Assembly: GCA_017302635.1 (NCBI GenBank)
Contig: JAFLCX010000002.1
Coordinates: 1,255,979 to 1,319,978, forward strand
Length of the DNA stretch: 64,000 nt
Direction: 5' to 3'
Origin: Hyphomicrobiales bacterium
GTDB lineage: Bacteria > Pseudomonadota > Alphaproteobacteria > Rhizobiales > Beijerinckiaceae
Positions 35,400 to 45,751 of the stretch are shown piece after piece. The notes under the pieces were generated by a model that was not told where the DNA came from, did not search any database, and saw nothing but the letters and a program-made list of their open reading frames with translations. The position numbers were made by a program, and so were the translations under genes. The stretch's first letter is position 1. Each line of letters starts with the position of its first letter.

Positions 35400-36887
35400 A
35401 TGACCCAAATCGAGCCGATGGTTGAGTGCGACGATTTCGATGCGCATCCGTTCGGCGACGCCGATCATCTGCGCGAGGAATGCGGCGTGTTCGGCATTTG
35501 CGGACACCCCGAAGCAGCCGCCATCACGGCTCTGGGCCTGCATGCCCTTCAGCATCGTGGGCAGGAAGCGGCCGGCATCGTGACTTTCGACGGTACGCGC
35601 TTCCATTCTGAGCGTCGGCTCGGACTCGTGGGCGACAATTTCTCGAAGCAGCGCGTGATCGACGAATTGCCCGGTTCATCGGCAATCGGGCACACCCGCT
35701 ACTCCACAACAGGCGAGACGATCCTGCGCAATGTGCAGCCGCTTTTCGCCGAGCTTTCGGTGGGCGGCTTTGCTGTCGCGCACAACGGAAACCTGACGAA
35801 CGGTTTGACCCTGCGCCGGCAGTTGATCGCCGAAGGCGCTATCTATCAGGCGACATCGGACACGGAAGTGATCCTGCATCTCGTCGCGCGTTCGAAGCGC
35901 AACCGCTTTGTCGATCGCTTCATCGAGACTCTTGCTCAGATTCAGGGCGCCTATGCCTTCGTCGGCATGACCAACAAGAAGCTGATTGGCGCGCGCGATC
36001 CGCTGGGCATCCGCCCGCTGGTGCTCGGCAGGCTTGATGGCCACCCGATTCTCGCTTCCGAGACCTGCGCTTTGGACATCATCGGCGCGAAATTCGAACG
36101 CGAGGTGGAACCGGGCGAAATCCTCGTGATCGAGGACGGGCAGATCGAGAGCATCAAGCCATTTCCGATTCGCAAGGCTCGGCCTTGCATTTTCGAATAC
36201 GTGTATTTCGCCCGGCCTGACTCCATCGCGGGCGGCAAGAACGTCTACGAAGTGCGCAAGAACATCGGCGCGGAACTCGCGGCCGAAACGCCGATCTCGG
36301 CCGATGTGGTGGTGCCAGTGCCCGATTCCGGCGTGCCCGCCGCAATCGGTTTCGCACAGGCTTCCGGCATACCCTATGAGCTCGGAATCATCCGCAACCA
36401 CTATGTCGGGCGGACCTTCATCCAGCCGACCCAGAGCGTGCGCGAACTCGGCGTGCGGCTGAAGCACTCCGCCAATCGCGCCGTGATTGCGGGCAAGCGC
36501 GTGGTGCTTGTTGATGACTCCATCGTGCGGGGCACCACATCGCGCAAGATCGTCGCCATGATGCGCGAAGCGGGCGCGACGGAAGTGCATTTCCGCATCG
36601 CATCTCCGCCGATCAAGTACCCGGATTATTACGGCATCGACATGCCTGAGCGCGACAAGTTGCTCGCCGCTCGGATGTCGATCGAGGAAATGCGCGCTTA
36701 CCTCGGCGTCGAGAGTCTCTCTTTCATCTCGATCGACGGGCTTTACCGCGCGCTCGGCGAGCCGGGCCGCAACAACGCCGAACCGCAATATACCGACCAT
36801 TATTTCACCGGCGAATACCCAACACCCATCGCCGATGTGGCAAGTGAAAATGTGAAGCAGCTCTCGCTTCTGGCCGAAGCGAGCTGA
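35400..36887 (+). CDS. purF: Amidophosphoribosyltransferase
   Basis: First committed purine step, moving amide nitrogen from glutamine to PRPP. The 495-residue protein has an N-terminal glutaminase whose catalytic cysteine is in EECGVFGICGH (about residue 28), so a propeptide of about 27 residues is removed. HNGNLTN and the PRPP-binding VVLVDDSIVRGTTS are present. The start at 35400 follows GAGGGA; an ATG seven codons earlier is possible. The SDR gene follows six bases later. Confidence 0.96.
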   Translation: MTQIEPMVECDDFDAHPFGDADHLREECGVFGICGHPEAAAITALGLHALQHRGQEAAGIVTFDGTRFHSERRLGLVGDNFSKQRVIDELPGSSAIGHTRYSTTGETILRNVQPLFAELSVGGFAVAHNGNLTNGLTLRRQLIAEGAIYQATSDTEVILHLVARSKRNRFVDRFIETLAQIQGAYAFVGMTNKKLIGARDPLGIRPLVLGRLDGHPILASETCALDIIGAKFEREVEPGEILVIEDGQIESIKPFPIRKARPCIFEYVYFARPDSIAGGKNVYEVRKNIGAELAAETPISADVVVPVPDSGVPAAIGFAQASGIPYELGIIRNHYVGRTFIQPTQSVRELGVRLKHSANRAVIAGKRVVLVDDSIVRGTTSRKIVAMMREAGATEVHFRIASPPIKYPDYYGIDMPERDKLLAARMSIEEMRAYLGVESLSFISIDGLYRALGEPGRNNAEPQYTDHYFTGEYPTPIADVASENVKQLSLLAEAS

Positions 36888-36893
36888 AGCAAC

Positions 36894-37640
36894 ATGTCTC
36901 ACGCTCCATTGGCCGGGCGCACCGCGCTCATCACAGGTGCTTCGCGCGGAATCGGGCGAGAGACCGCCCTCGCCTTCGCGAAAGCTGGTGCGCATGTGAT
37001 CGCGCTCGCGCGCACCGTGGGTGGCCTTGAAGAACTCGATGACCAGATCCAGTCTGCTGGTGGTTCGGCGACGCTCGTGCCGCTCGATCTGACCGATTTT
37101 GACGGCCTCGACCGGCTCGGGCTTTCCATTCACGAGCGCTGGGGCAAACTCGATATCCTCGTCGGCAATGGGGCGATGCTCGGCACGGTTGGCCCGCTCA
37201 ACCATATCGAACCGAAAATCTGGGAAAAGGTTTTCGCGGTCAATGTCACGGCGAATTACCGGCTCATCCGCTCGATGGACCCACTGCTGCGCGCATCGGA
37301 TGCGGGCCGGGCGATTTTCATCTCCTCGGCGGCGGGCTCGAACGCCAACGCTTATTGGGGCTGCTATGGCGCATCCAAAGCAGCGCTCGACCTCATGTGC
37401 CGTGACTGGGCGGAAGAAGTTCGAAACATCACCAACATCAAGGTGATGCTGGTCAATCCAGGCCGTACGCGCACCCGGATGCGGGCGGAAGCTGCGCCAG
37501 GCGAAGACCCGATGACGCTTCCCACACCCGACGAGATCACGCCGCACCTTGTTGCGATGGCCTCCCCGGACTGGCAGGAGACCGGCAAGATTTTCGATTT
37601 CCCGCGCCGGACCGTTCTGAGCTTTCGTGCGCCGGCATAA
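36894..37640 (+). CDS. Short-chain dehydrogenase/reductase
   Basis: A 248-residue SDR with cofactor motif TGASRGIG at residues 15-22, a degenerate NAG equivalent (GNGAMLG) and the catalytic Ser and Tyr-Lys in SSAAGSNANAYWGCYGASK. It lies six bases after purF and is probably cotranscribed; an SDR immediately after purF is a common rhizobial arrangement. The substrate is unknown. The change of the usual NNAG to GNG is a small departure from the classical family. Confidence 0.9.
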   Translation: MSHAPLAGRTALITGASRGIGRETALAFAKAGAHVIALARTVGGLEELDDQIQSAGGSATLVPLDLTDFDGLDRLGLSIHERWGKLDILVGNGAMLGTVGPLNHIEPKIWEKVFAVNVTANYRLIRSMDPLLRASDAGRAIFISSAAGSNANAYWGCYGASKAALDLMCRDWAEEVRNITNIKVMLVNPGRTRTRMRAEAAPGEDPMTLPTPDEITPHLVAMASPDWQETGKIFDFPRRTVLSFRAPA

Positions 37641-37719
37641 TTGCAGAAAAAGGCTCTTGCCGCCTCCGGCCTTTCGCGCTCTGCTGTTCGGCGGGGCGAT
37701 AAAGGATTGTGGGGGCAAT

Positions 37720-38100
37720 ATGTTCCGGGCACTGTTTGCTGCATTCGTGTTAATGACGGCTTCCCTGAGCGGGCCTGCTCCCGCCGCAGCGCAAAGCGTG
37801 ACAATGACCTGGAAGTTCAAGGCCTTCCACAAGAACATTGTCGATATCCAATTTTACTCACAGAACCGGCGGAACACCTGGCCGGGTGGCAACAAGGTGT
37901 GGTCGGTCAAGAATTACGAGACCCAGAATATCAGGATTTCCTGCATTTCAGGCGAGCGCATCTGCTACGGTGCCTGGGTGCGCGGAACCGGCAGCAGCTA
38001 CTGGGGCGTTGGGCAGAGCCAGAAATACAGCTGCACCGGCTGCTGCTACACCTGCCAGGCCAACACGTCGACGCCGGTGATCAACCTCAACGCGCGATAA
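37720..38100 (+). CDS. Small cysteine-rich secreted protein, unknown
   Basis: A 126-residue protein with a signal peptide (MFRALFAAFVLMTASLSG to about residue 25, ending AAAQS). The mature part is rich in aromatic residues and strands and has six cysteines, four in the compact motif CTGCCYTC near residue 107, compatible with disulfides or metal binding. I do not recognise the family. GGGGG four bases before the ATG supports the start; the longer open frame upstream runs into the SDR region. Convergent with der, one base apart. Confidence 0.68.
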   Translation: MFRALFAAFVLMTASLSGPAPAAAQSVTMTWKFKAFHKNIVDIQFYSQNRRNTWPGGNKVWSVKNYETQNIRISCISGERICYGAWVRGTGSSYWGVGQSQKYSCTGCCYTCQANTSTPVINLNAR

Positions 38101-38101
38101 C

Positions 38102-39541
38102 TTATCCGCGCTTGCGCCGGTTCTCGTAGGGATTGTCGCTCGTGCGAAGGCTGAGGCGGATCGGCACGCCCGGCAGATTGAAGCTCTCGCGCATGGAATT
38201 GACGATATAGCGCCGGTAGGCCTCCGGCAGCGCATCGAGCTGGTTGCCGAACAGTGCGAAATGCGGTGGGCGGGTTTTCACCTGCGTGGCGTAGCGCAAC
38301 TTGATGCGACGGCCCGAAACAGCCGGCGGCGGATGGTTCTGCACCACGCCTTCGAGCCAGCGATTGAGTTTCGAGGTCGAGACGCGCGCGTTCCAGACCC
38401 GATGAGCAGAAACCACGCCCTCCATCAGCTTGTCGATCCCCTGGCCTGCGAGGCCCGAGAGCGGCACGATCGGGCATCCCTTCACCTGCGGCAGGAGATG
38501 TGCAGCTTCCTCGCGCAGGGTCGATAGCGTCGCGCCGCGCGTTTCGATCAGGTCCCATTTGTTGAGACCAATCACGACCGCGCGCCCCTCGCGCTCGACA
38601 AGATCGATAATGGTGAGATCCTGCTTTTCGAGCGCGATGGTCGCATCAAGCAGGATCACCACAACTTCGGCAAATTTCACCGCGCGGATGGCATCGGCCG
38701 CCGCGAGCTTTTCGACCTTGTCCTCGATGCGGGCGCGTTTGCGCAGACCCGCCGTGTCGAACACCTTCACCTTGCGCCCGCGCCATTCCCAGTCGAGCCC
38801 GATGCTGTCGCGCGTGATGCCCGCTTCCGGGCCCACGAGCAGGCGTTCTTCGCCAAGCATGGTGTTGATCAGGGTGGATTTCCCCGCATTCGGCCGCCCG
38901 ACAATCGCGATGCGCAAAGGCCGTTTGGGATCTTCCGCCTCGTCTTCGCCATCGTCATCCGTGATAGCGATATCGGTCTCGGCCTCGTCATCAGCATCAG
39001 AATCGATGACGGCCTGTTCGCGCTCGGCGCGATCTTGCTCATCCTTCGCGTCGCATAGCGGCAGCAGGGCATCGTAGAGTTCGCTCATGCCGTCGCCATG
39101 CTCGGCGGAGATGGCGACCGGATCGCCAAGGCCGAGCCCGAATGCCTCGTAGGCGCCCGCCATGCCGCCACGTCCCTCGGCCTTGTTCGCGGCGAGGATC
39201 ACCGGCTTGCCGGAGCGCCGCACGATTTCGGCGAAATGCCGATCGTCCGGCATCAGCCCCGCGCGCGCGTCGATGAGGAAAATCACGACATCGCTTTCGG
39301 CGATGGCGGCTTCCGTCTGCTGGCGCATCCGGGTGGTGAGGCTGTCGGCGTGCGCATCTTCGAGCCCGGCCGTATCGATGACGTCGAAGCGCAGGTCGCC
39401 GAGCCGAGCTTCGCCCTTGCGCCGGTCACGTGTGACACCGGGGCGATCATCCACAAGCGCGAGCTTCTTGCCCACGAGCCGGTTGAACATGGTCGATTTG
39501 CCGACATTGGGACGACCGACAAGGGCAACGATCAGGGGCAT
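38102..39541 (-). CDS. der: Ribosome-associated GTPase Der
   Basis: A 479-residue protein with two tandem GTPase domains used in 50S ribosome assembly. P-loops are GRPNVGKST (near residue 8) and GRPNAGKST (near 215). NKAE and NKWD are the base-recognition motifs. An acidic linker ([20 protein letters not shown]) separates the domains and is longer than in E. coli. The C-terminal KH-like domain ends in NRRKRG. A TPR membrane protein gene lies upstream on the same strand, a YfgM-der style pairing. Confidence 0.96.
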   Translation of the reverse strand: MPLIVALVGRPNVGKSTMFNRLVGKKLALVDDRPGVTRDRRKGEARLGDLRFDVIDTAGLEDAHADSLTTRMRQQTEAAIAESDVVIFLIDARAGLMPDDRHFAEIVRRSGKPVILAANKAEGRGGMAGAYEAFGLGLGDPVAISAEHGDGMSELYDALLPLCDAKDEQDRAEREQAVIDSDADDEAETDIAITDDDGEDEAEDPKRPLRIAIVGRPNAGKSTLINTMLGEERLLVGPEAGITRDSIGLDWEWRGRKVKVFDTAGLRKRARIEDKVEKLAAADAIRAVKFAEVVVILLDATIALEKQDLTIIDLVEREGRAVVIGLNKWDLIETRGATLSTLREEAAHLLPQVKGCPIVPLSGLAGQGIDKLMEGVVSAHRVWNARVSTSKLNRWLEGVVQNHPPPAVSGRRIKLRYATQVKTRPPHFALFGNQLDALPEAYRRYIVNSMRESFNLPGVPIRLSLRTSDNPYENRRKRG

Positions 39542-39568
39542 GAGCAGCCAACGATTCCTTTGATGCTC

Positions 39569-39612
39569 GCATGGGCTTCACGCGAACCGGGGTCCACTTC
39601 GCTTGCCCATGC
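39569..39612 (+). repeat. Hairpin repeat, copy 3 of 5
   Basis: Between the TPR gene and der. Outer arms GCATGGGC/GCCCATGC (changed from copy 1 on both sides), inner stem GCGAA/TTCGC and loop CCGGGGTCCAC. Confidence 0.88.
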
Positions 39613-39663
39613 TCGGCCGGGCCGTCCGAAAAGGGCGGCAGTCAGGGACACAATCGTTCCCGA

Positions 39664-40332
39664 TCAGCGCTTGATCGGGCCGGAGCGGATGACTGCCAGC
39701 AGCAATTCGGCACGTTGGCGCAGGCCTTGCGGCGTATCGGCATCGAGGATGATGGCCTGCACCGCATCCAGCGCCTTGGCGCTTTCGCCATGTTTCCAGG
39801 CCGAGAGAGCGAGACCCTCGCGCGCCGAATGCCGGAATGTCGCTGTGCCGGAGATAAGTGGCGAAAGGCGCTTCTCGACTTCGGCGAAAGGCGCCGTATC
39901 GACCAGCAGCAAGCCGGCGCGCAGGCGGGCAAGATCGCGCCATTCCGCGGGAGAAGCGGTATCATTGGCGAGTGCATCAAAGGCCGACACCGCATTGGCG
40001 AGCGCCGGTGCATCTTTCGCGGAAGCTGCGAGTTCGGAGGCCAGCCGGAAGCGGGCCAGAACGGGGTAAGTGCCGGTCTTGCCCTGCGAAAGCGCCGTCA
40101 GCGCGGCCTGAGCTTCCGGCTTGTCGCCGTTGGCCTGCGCGATGGCGGCCTCGTAGGCCGCACCGAGCGTCGCCCGCTCCTTGAACTGTTGCGCCTGCCA
40201 GAATTGCCAGCCAGCCACACCGGCGATGAAAAGCACCGCAGCCGCGATGAATTTCGGGCCGTGCTTCTTCCACAATTCGTTGGCTTTGTCGCGGCGGACT
40301 TCTTCATCCACCTCGCGGAAAATATCCGACAT
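39664..40332 (-). CDS. TPR-containing inner-membrane protein (YfgM-like)
   Basis: A 222-residue protein: a short cytoplasmic N-terminus (MSDIFREVDEEVRRDKANEL), one transmembrane helix (about 29-50), then a helical periplasmic domain with TPR-like repeats. This is the layout of YfgM, a chaperone-network protein encoded beside the der/bamB region in E. coli. The ATG at 40332 follows GGGA; an upstream GTG is less likely. No bamB-like gene is visible between it and der, so only a repeat separates them. Confidence 0.82.
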   Translation of the reverse strand: MSDIFREVDEEVRRDKANELWKKHGPKFIAAAVLFIAGVAGWQFWQAQQFKERATLGAAYEAAIAQANGDKPEAQAALTALSQGKTGTYPVLARFRLASELAASAKDAPALANAVSAFDALANDTASPAEWRDLARLRAGLLLVDTAPFAEVEKRLSPLISGTATFRHSAREGLALSAWKHGESAKALDAVQAIILDADTPQGLRQRAELLLAVIRSGPIKR

Positions 40333-40409
40333 CGAAAATCCCACAGTTCCGGCGAGGATCGTCGCCCCGCGCTGTCCGGCCCGGCTTTAGCGCCAATCGC
40401 GGCAAATTC

Positions 40410-41006
40410 CTATCCAAAGATTCCGACGCCAATCAATGGGCGGTGCAGCCAGAACATGAAGACGAACGCGAGAACCGTGCCGACCCCGATTGCAATGAGA
40501 TCGTTGCGGCCTGAAACGCCATCCTCGGGCGCTCCGGGCATGTTCTCGACCCCGCCGGCACGCTTGAGAGCGATCCGCGCATAGACTGCCCATGCGAGGA
40601 ACGAGCCAAACAGAAGGATCGAGCCAAGATCACCATTTGCGAGCAGGTGAGCCGTGGCCCACATCTTCACCGCAAGCAGCATCGGATGCTTGGCGCGGGC
40701 CTTGATCCGGCCCGGAAAATAGGTTGCCACGAGCAGGATGAAAGCCGGCCAGACCAGAAGAATGGCGATGTGGCCGAAAAAACGCGGCGGATTCCAGATC
40801 TGGATGTAACCGGCTGCCCGATACGCTCCGAATCCATGCGCGATCATGAAGAGCCCCATGATCGCGACGATCGAATAGACTGCGCGATAGAAATTCTCAC
40901 CCTTGGCAGCCACAAGCCGGTCGCGCATGCCGCGCTGCCGGGTGAACAGATGGCCGCCGACGAAAATCGCGAGACCCAGAACCAGCCAGAACAGACCTTG
41001 CATCAT
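40410..41006 (-). CDS. NnrU family membrane protein
   Basis: A 198-residue protein with about six helices, starting GLFWLVLGLAIFVGGHL and containing the NnrU pattern AKHPMLLAVKMWATAHLLANGDLGS. The family relates to the isoprenylcysteine methyltransferase fold; some members are tied to nitric oxide or nitrite metabolism, others unassigned. No denitrification genes are near. The ATG at 41006 is preferred because AGAGGAGC lies six bases before it; the long upstream frame is antisense to the neighbouring gene. Confidence 0.85.
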   Translation of the reverse strand: MMQGLFWLVLGLAIFVGGHLFTRQRGMRDRLVAAKGENFYRAVYSIVAIMGLFMIAHGFGAYRAAGYIQIWNPPRFFGHIAILLVWPAFILLVATYFPGRIKARAKHPMLLAVKMWATAHLLANGDLGSILLFGSFLAWAVYARIALKRAGGVENMPGAPEDGVSGRNDLIAIGVGTVLAFVFMFWLHRPLIGVGIFG

Positions 41007-41090
41007 GCGCTCCTCTTGCGTGCAACGGATGTGGCGCGAGGATGCGTTTCGCGCAAGGGATTTGGCGCGTTTCTCGCAAGCGTCGCAACA

Positions 41091-42296
41091 ATGGGACCTG
41101 ATTGGTGCAATTTGAGGCGAGGATTGGCGGCCTTTGCCGCCATGCTGGCCCTTGCCTGCCTCATGCCGGGACACGTCACGAGCGCTGAAACGCAGCTCGT
41201 GGTGACCCCTGTCGGGCCGAACATCGTGCTGTTCGATCCAGTCAAGCAGGGCTGCGATGGCAACGACATCCCCGACATGCCGCTTCGCGTCTATCGGGAC
41301 GCGGAAGGAAAGGTCGCGGCTTTTGCCCTGCATTACGAGAACCGGCGCCTTTCGGGGGCTTCCCTCGAAAAACTCGCACTGGATTGCAAGATCGTTTTCC
41401 GCGCGACACGCAACAGTGATCCCAAGCAATATGATGACCGCGCCTGGCTCGCCGCCACCTACACCGAGGACGGCACTCGCGTTTTCGGCCTCGTGCATCA
41501 CGAATTTCAGGCTGACGCTCACAAGGGGCGCTGCGCCTTCGCCGAATACATCCAGTGCTGGTGGAACAGCATTCTGGCCGTCTCGTCGCGCGACGGTGGC
41601 AGAAGCTTCATGAGGCAGAGCCCGCAGGTCGCGATGGCGAGCCCCGAGCCGAGTGAGGCCGGGCAAGGCCGGCACCGCGGCTTCTTCAACCCCTCGAACA
41701 TCGTCAAGCAGAATGGTGCCTATTTCACTCTGATCGCGACGACCGGTTGGCAAGGGCAACCCAGCGGCGTCTGCCTGTTCCGCAACAATGATCCGGCGAA
41801 TTCAGCCGGCTGGCGTGCCTACGATGGCAAGGATTACACAGCGCGCTTCCCTGATCCCTACGGAACGGAGAAGCCCAAAATGGGGAACTGCAAGCCGGTC
41901 GGGCCCTTCCCGGCCCCCGTGGGTTCACTCACGCGGCATCGCGGCACGGGCTTGTGGGTCGCGGTCTATCAGGCGAAAGCGGGCATGCCGGATGGCACGG
42001 GCGGGAGCTATGCCGTTTCCGGTTTCTACACTGCATCATCGCCCGATCTGCTGCGCTGGAGCCCTCCGACCCTCGTGCTGGAGACACCCACACTCTACGA
42101 CAGCCCCTGCGGCGCGCGGGTGCTCCGCTCCTATCCAACCCTTATTGATTCTTCTGCCAAAACCCGGAATTTCGAGGATATGGGCGATGCGGCGCTCCTC
42201 ACCTTTGCCGAAAAGCGCGTGGAAGGCTGCCGCGTGACGCATGAGCGGAAGCTTCTCGCCCGAAAGGTGCGGATTTCGCGTTTAGAGGCCCAATAA
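41091..42296 (+). CDS. Secreted protein, possible beta-propeller, unknown function
   Basis: A 401-residue protein with a signal peptide (hydrophobic core [15 protein letters not shown], likely cleaved near residue 32). The mature part has repeated aromatic strand-like segments such as [25 protein letters not shown] and [11 protein letters not shown], a style seen in sialidase- and arabinanase-like five-bladed propellers; this is an inference and I could not name a family. Eight or so cysteines occur. It is divergent from nnrU across 84 bp; a TTG at 41112 is an alternative start. Confidence 0.65.
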   Translation: MGPDWCNLRRGLAAFAAMLALACLMPGHVTSAETQLVVTPVGPNIVLFDPVKQGCDGNDIPDMPLRVYRDAEGKVAAFALHYENRRLSGASLEKLALDCKIVFRATRNSDPKQYDDRAWLAATYTEDGTRVFGLVHHEFQADAHKGRCAFAEYIQCWWNSILAVSSRDGGRSFMRQSPQVAMASPEPSEAGQGRHRGFFNPSNIVKQNGAYFTLIATTGWQGQPSGVCLFRNNDPANSAGWRAYDGKDYTARFPDPYGTEKPKMGNCKPVGPFPAPVGSLTRHRGTGLWVAVYQAKAGMPDGTGGSYAVSGFYTASSPDLLRWSPPTLVLETPTLYDSPCGARVLRSYPTLIDSSAKTRNFEDMGDAALLTFAEKRVEGCRVTHERKLLARKVRISRLEAQ

Positions 42297-42433
42297 GGGC
42301 TTTTCTTTCCCGCATCAGCGGGTGTAGGGATGCGCGCCAACATCGATCGGGGCCAGGTCAGAGCGCGGTTGTCACGCTCCCGCCATATCGCATCACCAGA
42401 TGCAAGCTTCCCGATCCTAAACGGAGTGTTGGC

Positions 42434-43939
42434 ATGCCGAAAATCTCTTCCGCCGGAATTCCCGAAGCGCTCACCTTCGATGACGTGCTAATGCGCCCGG
42501 GTCATTCCGAAGTCTTGCCGGCGGAAACGGATCTGCGCACGCGCCTCACCCGCGCCATCAGCCTCAACCTGCCGATTGTTTCCTCGGCGATGGATACCGT
42601 GACCGAAGCACGCCTCGCGATCGCGATGGCGCAGGCCGGCGGGCTCGGGGTCATCCACCGCAATCTCACGCCGGAAGAACAGGCTGACAATGTGCGGCAG
42701 GTGAAGCGCTTTGAAAGCGGCATCGTGATGAACCCGGTGACGGTTTCGCCCGATGCCACGCTCGGCGAGGCGCTCGCTATCATGAAGGCGAAGGGCATTC
42801 ACGGCCTGCCGGTTGTGGTCGATGGCGGCCCGAATACCATTTCGAAAGCGGGCAAGCTCGTGGGCATTCTCACGCACCGCGACGTGCGTTTCGCCGATGC
42901 GATGGACCAGCCGGTTCGTGAACTCATGACTGGCTATGAAAGCCTCGTTACCGTGCGCGAGGACGTGACCAAGGAAGAAGCCCGCCACCTCTTTCACCGC
43001 CACCGGATCGAGAAACTCGTGGTCGTGGATGCGGATTACCGCTGCGTCGGCCTGCTCACGGTGAAAGACATTGAAAAGGCGCGGCTCAACCCCAATGCCA
43101 ACAAGGACAGCGAGGGCCGCCTGCGCGTTGCCGCAGCGACCACCACCGGCGACGAAGGCTATCTGCGCACCGAAATGCTGATCGATGCCGGGGTCGATTG
43201 TGTCGTGGTCGATACGGCGCACGGGCACAGCCAGAAGGTGCTCGATGCCGTCAAGCGCATCAAGAAGCTCTCGAATTCTGTGCAGGTCATCGCCGGGAAC
43301 GTCGCGACCGCCGCAGGCACGCGGGCGCTGATCGACGCCGGCGCCGATGCGGTGAAAATCGGGATTGGCCCGGGCTCAATCTGCACCACGCGCATCGTCG
43401 CGGGCGTGGGCGTGCCGCAGCTCACGGCCATCATGGAATCGGCCGAGGAAGCCGCGAAGCACGATGTGCCGGTGATCGCCGATGGCGGTATCAAATATTC
43501 GGGCGACCTCGCGAAGGCGCTCGCGGCAGGTGCCTCCTGCGCCATGATCGGATCGCTGCTCGCCGGAACGGATGAAAGCCCCGGCGAGGTGTTTCTCTAT
43601 CAGGGCCGCTCCTACAAGGCCTATCGCGGCATGGGCTCGCTAGGTGCCATGGCACGCGGCTCGGCGGATCGTTATTTCCAGGCGGAAATCAAGGATACGA
43701 TGAAGCTCGTGCCGGAGGGGATCGAGGGTCAGGTACCGTACAAGGGCCCGGCGCAGAACGTCATTCACCAGCTCGCCGGGGGCCTGAAGGCTGCGATGGG
43801 CTATGTCGGCGCCAAAACGATTGCCGACATGCAGGCGAAGGTCGAGTTCATCCGCATCACCAATGCGGGCTTGCGCGAAAGCCATGCGCATGACGTGACG
43901 ATCACCCGCGAAAGCCCGAATTATCCGACACGGGTGTGA
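42434..43939 (+). CDS. guaB: IMP dehydrogenase
   Basis: Oxidises IMP to XMP, the first GMP-specific step. The 501-residue protein has the TIM-barrel catalytic domain with the active cysteine in [13 protein letters not shown] and two CBS domains inserted between about residues 95 and 210 ([22 protein letters not shown]). CGGAG precedes the ATG. guaA lies about 1.8 kb downstream, with rsmB and a lipoprotein gene between. A hairpin-rich element follows the stop. Confidence 0.97.
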   Translation: MPKISSAGIPEALTFDDVLMRPGHSEVLPAETDLRTRLTRAISLNLPIVSSAMDTVTEARLAIAMAQAGGLGVIHRNLTPEEQADNVRQVKRFESGIVMNPVTVSPDATLGEALAIMKAKGIHGLPVVVDGGPNTISKAGKLVGILTHRDVRFADAMDQPVRELMTGYESLVTVREDVTKEEARHLFHRHRIEKLVVVDADYRCVGLLTVKDIEKARLNPNANKDSEGRLRVAAATTTGDEGYLRTEMLIDAGVDCVVVDTAHGHSQKVLDAVKRIKKLSNSVQVIAGNVATAAGTRALIDAGADAVKIGIGPGSICTTRIVAGVGVPQLTAIMESAEEAAKHDVPVIADGGIKYSGDLAKALAAGASCAMIGSLLAGTDESPGEVFLYQGRSYKAYRGMGSLGAMARGSADRYFQAEIKDTMKLVPEGIEGQVPYKGPAQNVIHQLAGGLKAAMGYVGAKTIADMQAKVEFIRITNAGLRESHAHDVTITRESPNYPTRV

Positions 43940-43950
43940 GGATCGTTCAA

Positions 43951-44032
43951 CGTCATGGCCGGACTTGTTCCGGCCATCCACGCCTTGTGAGCGAGATATT
44001 CGTGGATACCCGGGCCAAGCCCGGGAATGACG
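43951..44032. repeat. Twin-hairpin palindromic repeat after guaB
   Basis: Two 32-base arms (43951-43982 and 44001-44032) are inverted copies of each other with 7 mismatches. Each arm is also its own hairpin: ATGGCCGGA/TCCGGCCAT in the first, CCCGGGC/GCCCGGG in the second. Eighteen bases separate them. The sequence resembles a GTCATGGCCGGGCTTG-type intergenic repeat I recall from rhizobial genomes. Confidence 0.8.
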
Positions 44033-44049
44033 CGTTCGTCACTTCCAAT

Positions 44050-44078
44050 AAAAAAAGCCCGCCTTCCGGCGGGCTTTT
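44050..44078 (-). terminator. Rho-independent terminator of the small lipoprotein gene
   Basis: GCCCGCC and GGCGGGC flank a four-base loop. On the minus strand a run of seven T follows, right after the lipoprotein stop; on the plus strand TTTT follows, so it may also end guaB transcripts. Confidence 0.85.
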
Positions 44079-44099
44079 GAATGCAAGGATGCGAGAAGC

Positions 44100-44258
44100 T
44101 TAGCGGCAGCCGCGCTTCGTGCCGCATTCCAGCTGGGTCTTGGCGTCGAGACGCTTCGCCGGCGGGTTGAGGTCGGTCTGCTGGGCTTGGCTCGAGGCAC
44201 AGGCGGCAACCGAGAGGAGGAGGGCGGCGGCCGCGAGGCCGTTGATGATCTTCTTCAT
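44100..44258 (-). CDS. Small lipoprotein, 52 residues
   Basis: A short protein with a basic N-terminus MKKIINGLAAAALLLSVAAC whose end is a lipobox, so the cysteine at about residue 20 should be lipidated. The 32-residue mature part has two more cysteines near the end (LECGTKRGCR). GGAG lies eight bases before the ATG and a strong terminator follows the stop, both supporting a real gene. Function unknown; entericidin-like small lipoproteins share the size but not the sequence. Confidence 0.78.
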   Translation of the reverse strand: MKKIINGLAAAALLLSVAACASSQAQQTDLNPPAKRLDAKTQLECGTKRGCR

Positions 44259-44423
44259 GGGAGAACTCCGGACATTTCGAAACCCCGTCGCCATCTGCCC
44301 CAATCATGGCAGAAAAGCGGCGCGCCTTTTGTATTTGACTGGAAATGGTCACGAAAAGGTAACCGCGGCAAAGCGGCCACGGTTGCGCTTGACTTCGCGA
44401 TGCCCCTCCTTCAAGCGCTCCGC

Positions 44424-45734
44424 ATGACCCCCGCCGCCCGACTTTCCGCTGCCATCGCGCTTCTCGACGAGATTTTCACGCGCGCCCGCCCGCTCTCGAC
44501 CGTACTTGCGGATTGGGGCAAGGCGAACCGCTATGCAGGCTCGGGGGATCGCAACGCAATCGGCAATCTCGTGCATGATACGTTGCGCGTGAAGGCCTCG
44601 GCGCTCTGGATCATGGGGATGCCAGGCGAGACCGAGAGCGGCAGGGCCGCTCTTCTGGGTATGCTGCGCCTGCTGCGCGGCATGGATGTCACGGCCATCG
44701 CCTCGCTCTGCTCGGGAGAGCGTTTTGCACCCGAACCGCTGAGCGAGGCCGAGCATGCGTCTCTCCAGAAGGCTGACCTTTCCACGGCCCCTGCCCCGGT
44801 GCGCGGCAATTACCCGGAATGGCTGGATGCCGAGCTTGCCAGGAGCTTCGGCGAGACGCGTGTCGAGGAAGCCAAGGCCCTTTCTTCCCGCGCGCCGGTC
44901 GATCTGCGGGTGAATGCGCTGAAGCTCATACCGCTCAAGGCGCTGGAAGCGATTGGCCATCTGGGCCCCGAAACGGTGGCCTACGCGCCCTATGGTTTGC
45001 GATTGAGGCCGAATGCCGAGGGGCGCGCGCCCTATGTGCAGGCCGAACCGGCCTACCTCAAGGGCGCAATTGAGATTCAGGACGAGGGTAGCCAGCTCGC
45101 GAGCCTTCTGGCTGGTGCAAAACCGGGCATGCAGGTTCTGGATTTCTGTGCGGGTGGCGGCGGAAAAACCCTCGCCATGGCCGCCGAGATGAACAACAAG
45201 GGCCAGATTTTCAGCTCGGACAGCGATGCGCGCCGCCTCGCGCCGATTCATGAGCGCCTCACTCGCGCGGGCATCCGCAATGTTCAGGTCCGCACGCCAA
45301 AGGGGAAAACCCCGGCCGACCTCAGAGACCTTTCGGGCAAGTGCGATCTCGTGCTGGTCGATGCGCCCTGCACCGGCGTTGGCACCTGGCGGCGTCACCC
45401 GGATGCCAAATGGCGCCTGCGCCCCAATGCGCTCGAGATGCGTTGTGAGGAGCAACGCGAGGTGCTTCACGAGGCGAAACGCTACGTGAAGCCTGGCGGC
45501 CGGCTCGTTTACATCACCTGTTCACTGCTCGACGCTGAGAACGGCGCACAGGTGCAGGCGTTTCTCGGCCAGAACCCGGATTTCGCGATCATCGATCCCG
45601 CCACCAACGCGACCTCGCTCGGTCTGGGGACAATCGCGCAACATCGCGATGCATCCGGGCTCGGCCTGTTGCTTTCCCCGCACCGCACGAATACCGACGG
45701 CTTCTTCATTGCCGTGATGAGCCGCAAATCCTGA
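44424..45734 (+). CDS. rsmB: RsmB/NOP family RNA cytosine-C5 methyltransferase
   Basis: A 436-residue SAM-dependent RNA methyltransferase. The N-terminal NusB-like helical domain (about 1-150) begins [17 protein letters not shown]. The C-terminal domain has the SAM motif [19 protein letters not shown], the release cysteine in [15 protein letters not shown] and the nucleophile cysteine in [12 protein letters not shown]. The start is uncertain: ATG at 44424 fits relatives, but another at 44400 is in frame and neither has a good Shine-Dalgarno. guaA follows 17 bases later, the common guaB-rsmB-guaA order. Confidence 0.88.
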   Translation: MTPAARLSAAIALLDEIFTRARPLSTVLADWGKANRYAGSGDRNAIGNLVHDTLRVKASALWIMGMPGETESGRAALLGMLRLLRGMDVTAIASLCSGERFAPEPLSEAEHASLQKADLSTAPAPVRGNYPEWLDAELARSFGETRVEEAKALSSRAPVDLRVNALKLIPLKALEAIGHLGPETVAYAPYGLRLRPNAEGRAPYVQAEPAYLKGAIEIQDEGSQLASLLAGAKPGMQVLDFCAGGGGKTLAMAAEMNNKGQIFSSDSDARRLAPIHERLTRAGIRNVQVRTPKGKTPADLRDLSGKCDLVLVDAPCTGVGTWRRHPDAKWRLRPNALEMRCEEQREVLHEAKRYVKPGGRLVYITCSLLDAENGAQVQAFLGQNPDFAIIDPATNATSLGLGTIAQHRDASGLGLLLSPHRTNTDGFFIAVMSRKS

Positions 45735-45751
45735 TTGTTGAGAGGGCTTGG

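Noticed and set aside
35676..37838. A 720-residue open frame antisense to purF and the SDR gene
   Set aside because: It is a by-product of GC-rich coding on the other strand; the sense strand encodes unmistakable PurF and SDR motifs and the antisense product has no recognisable domain.
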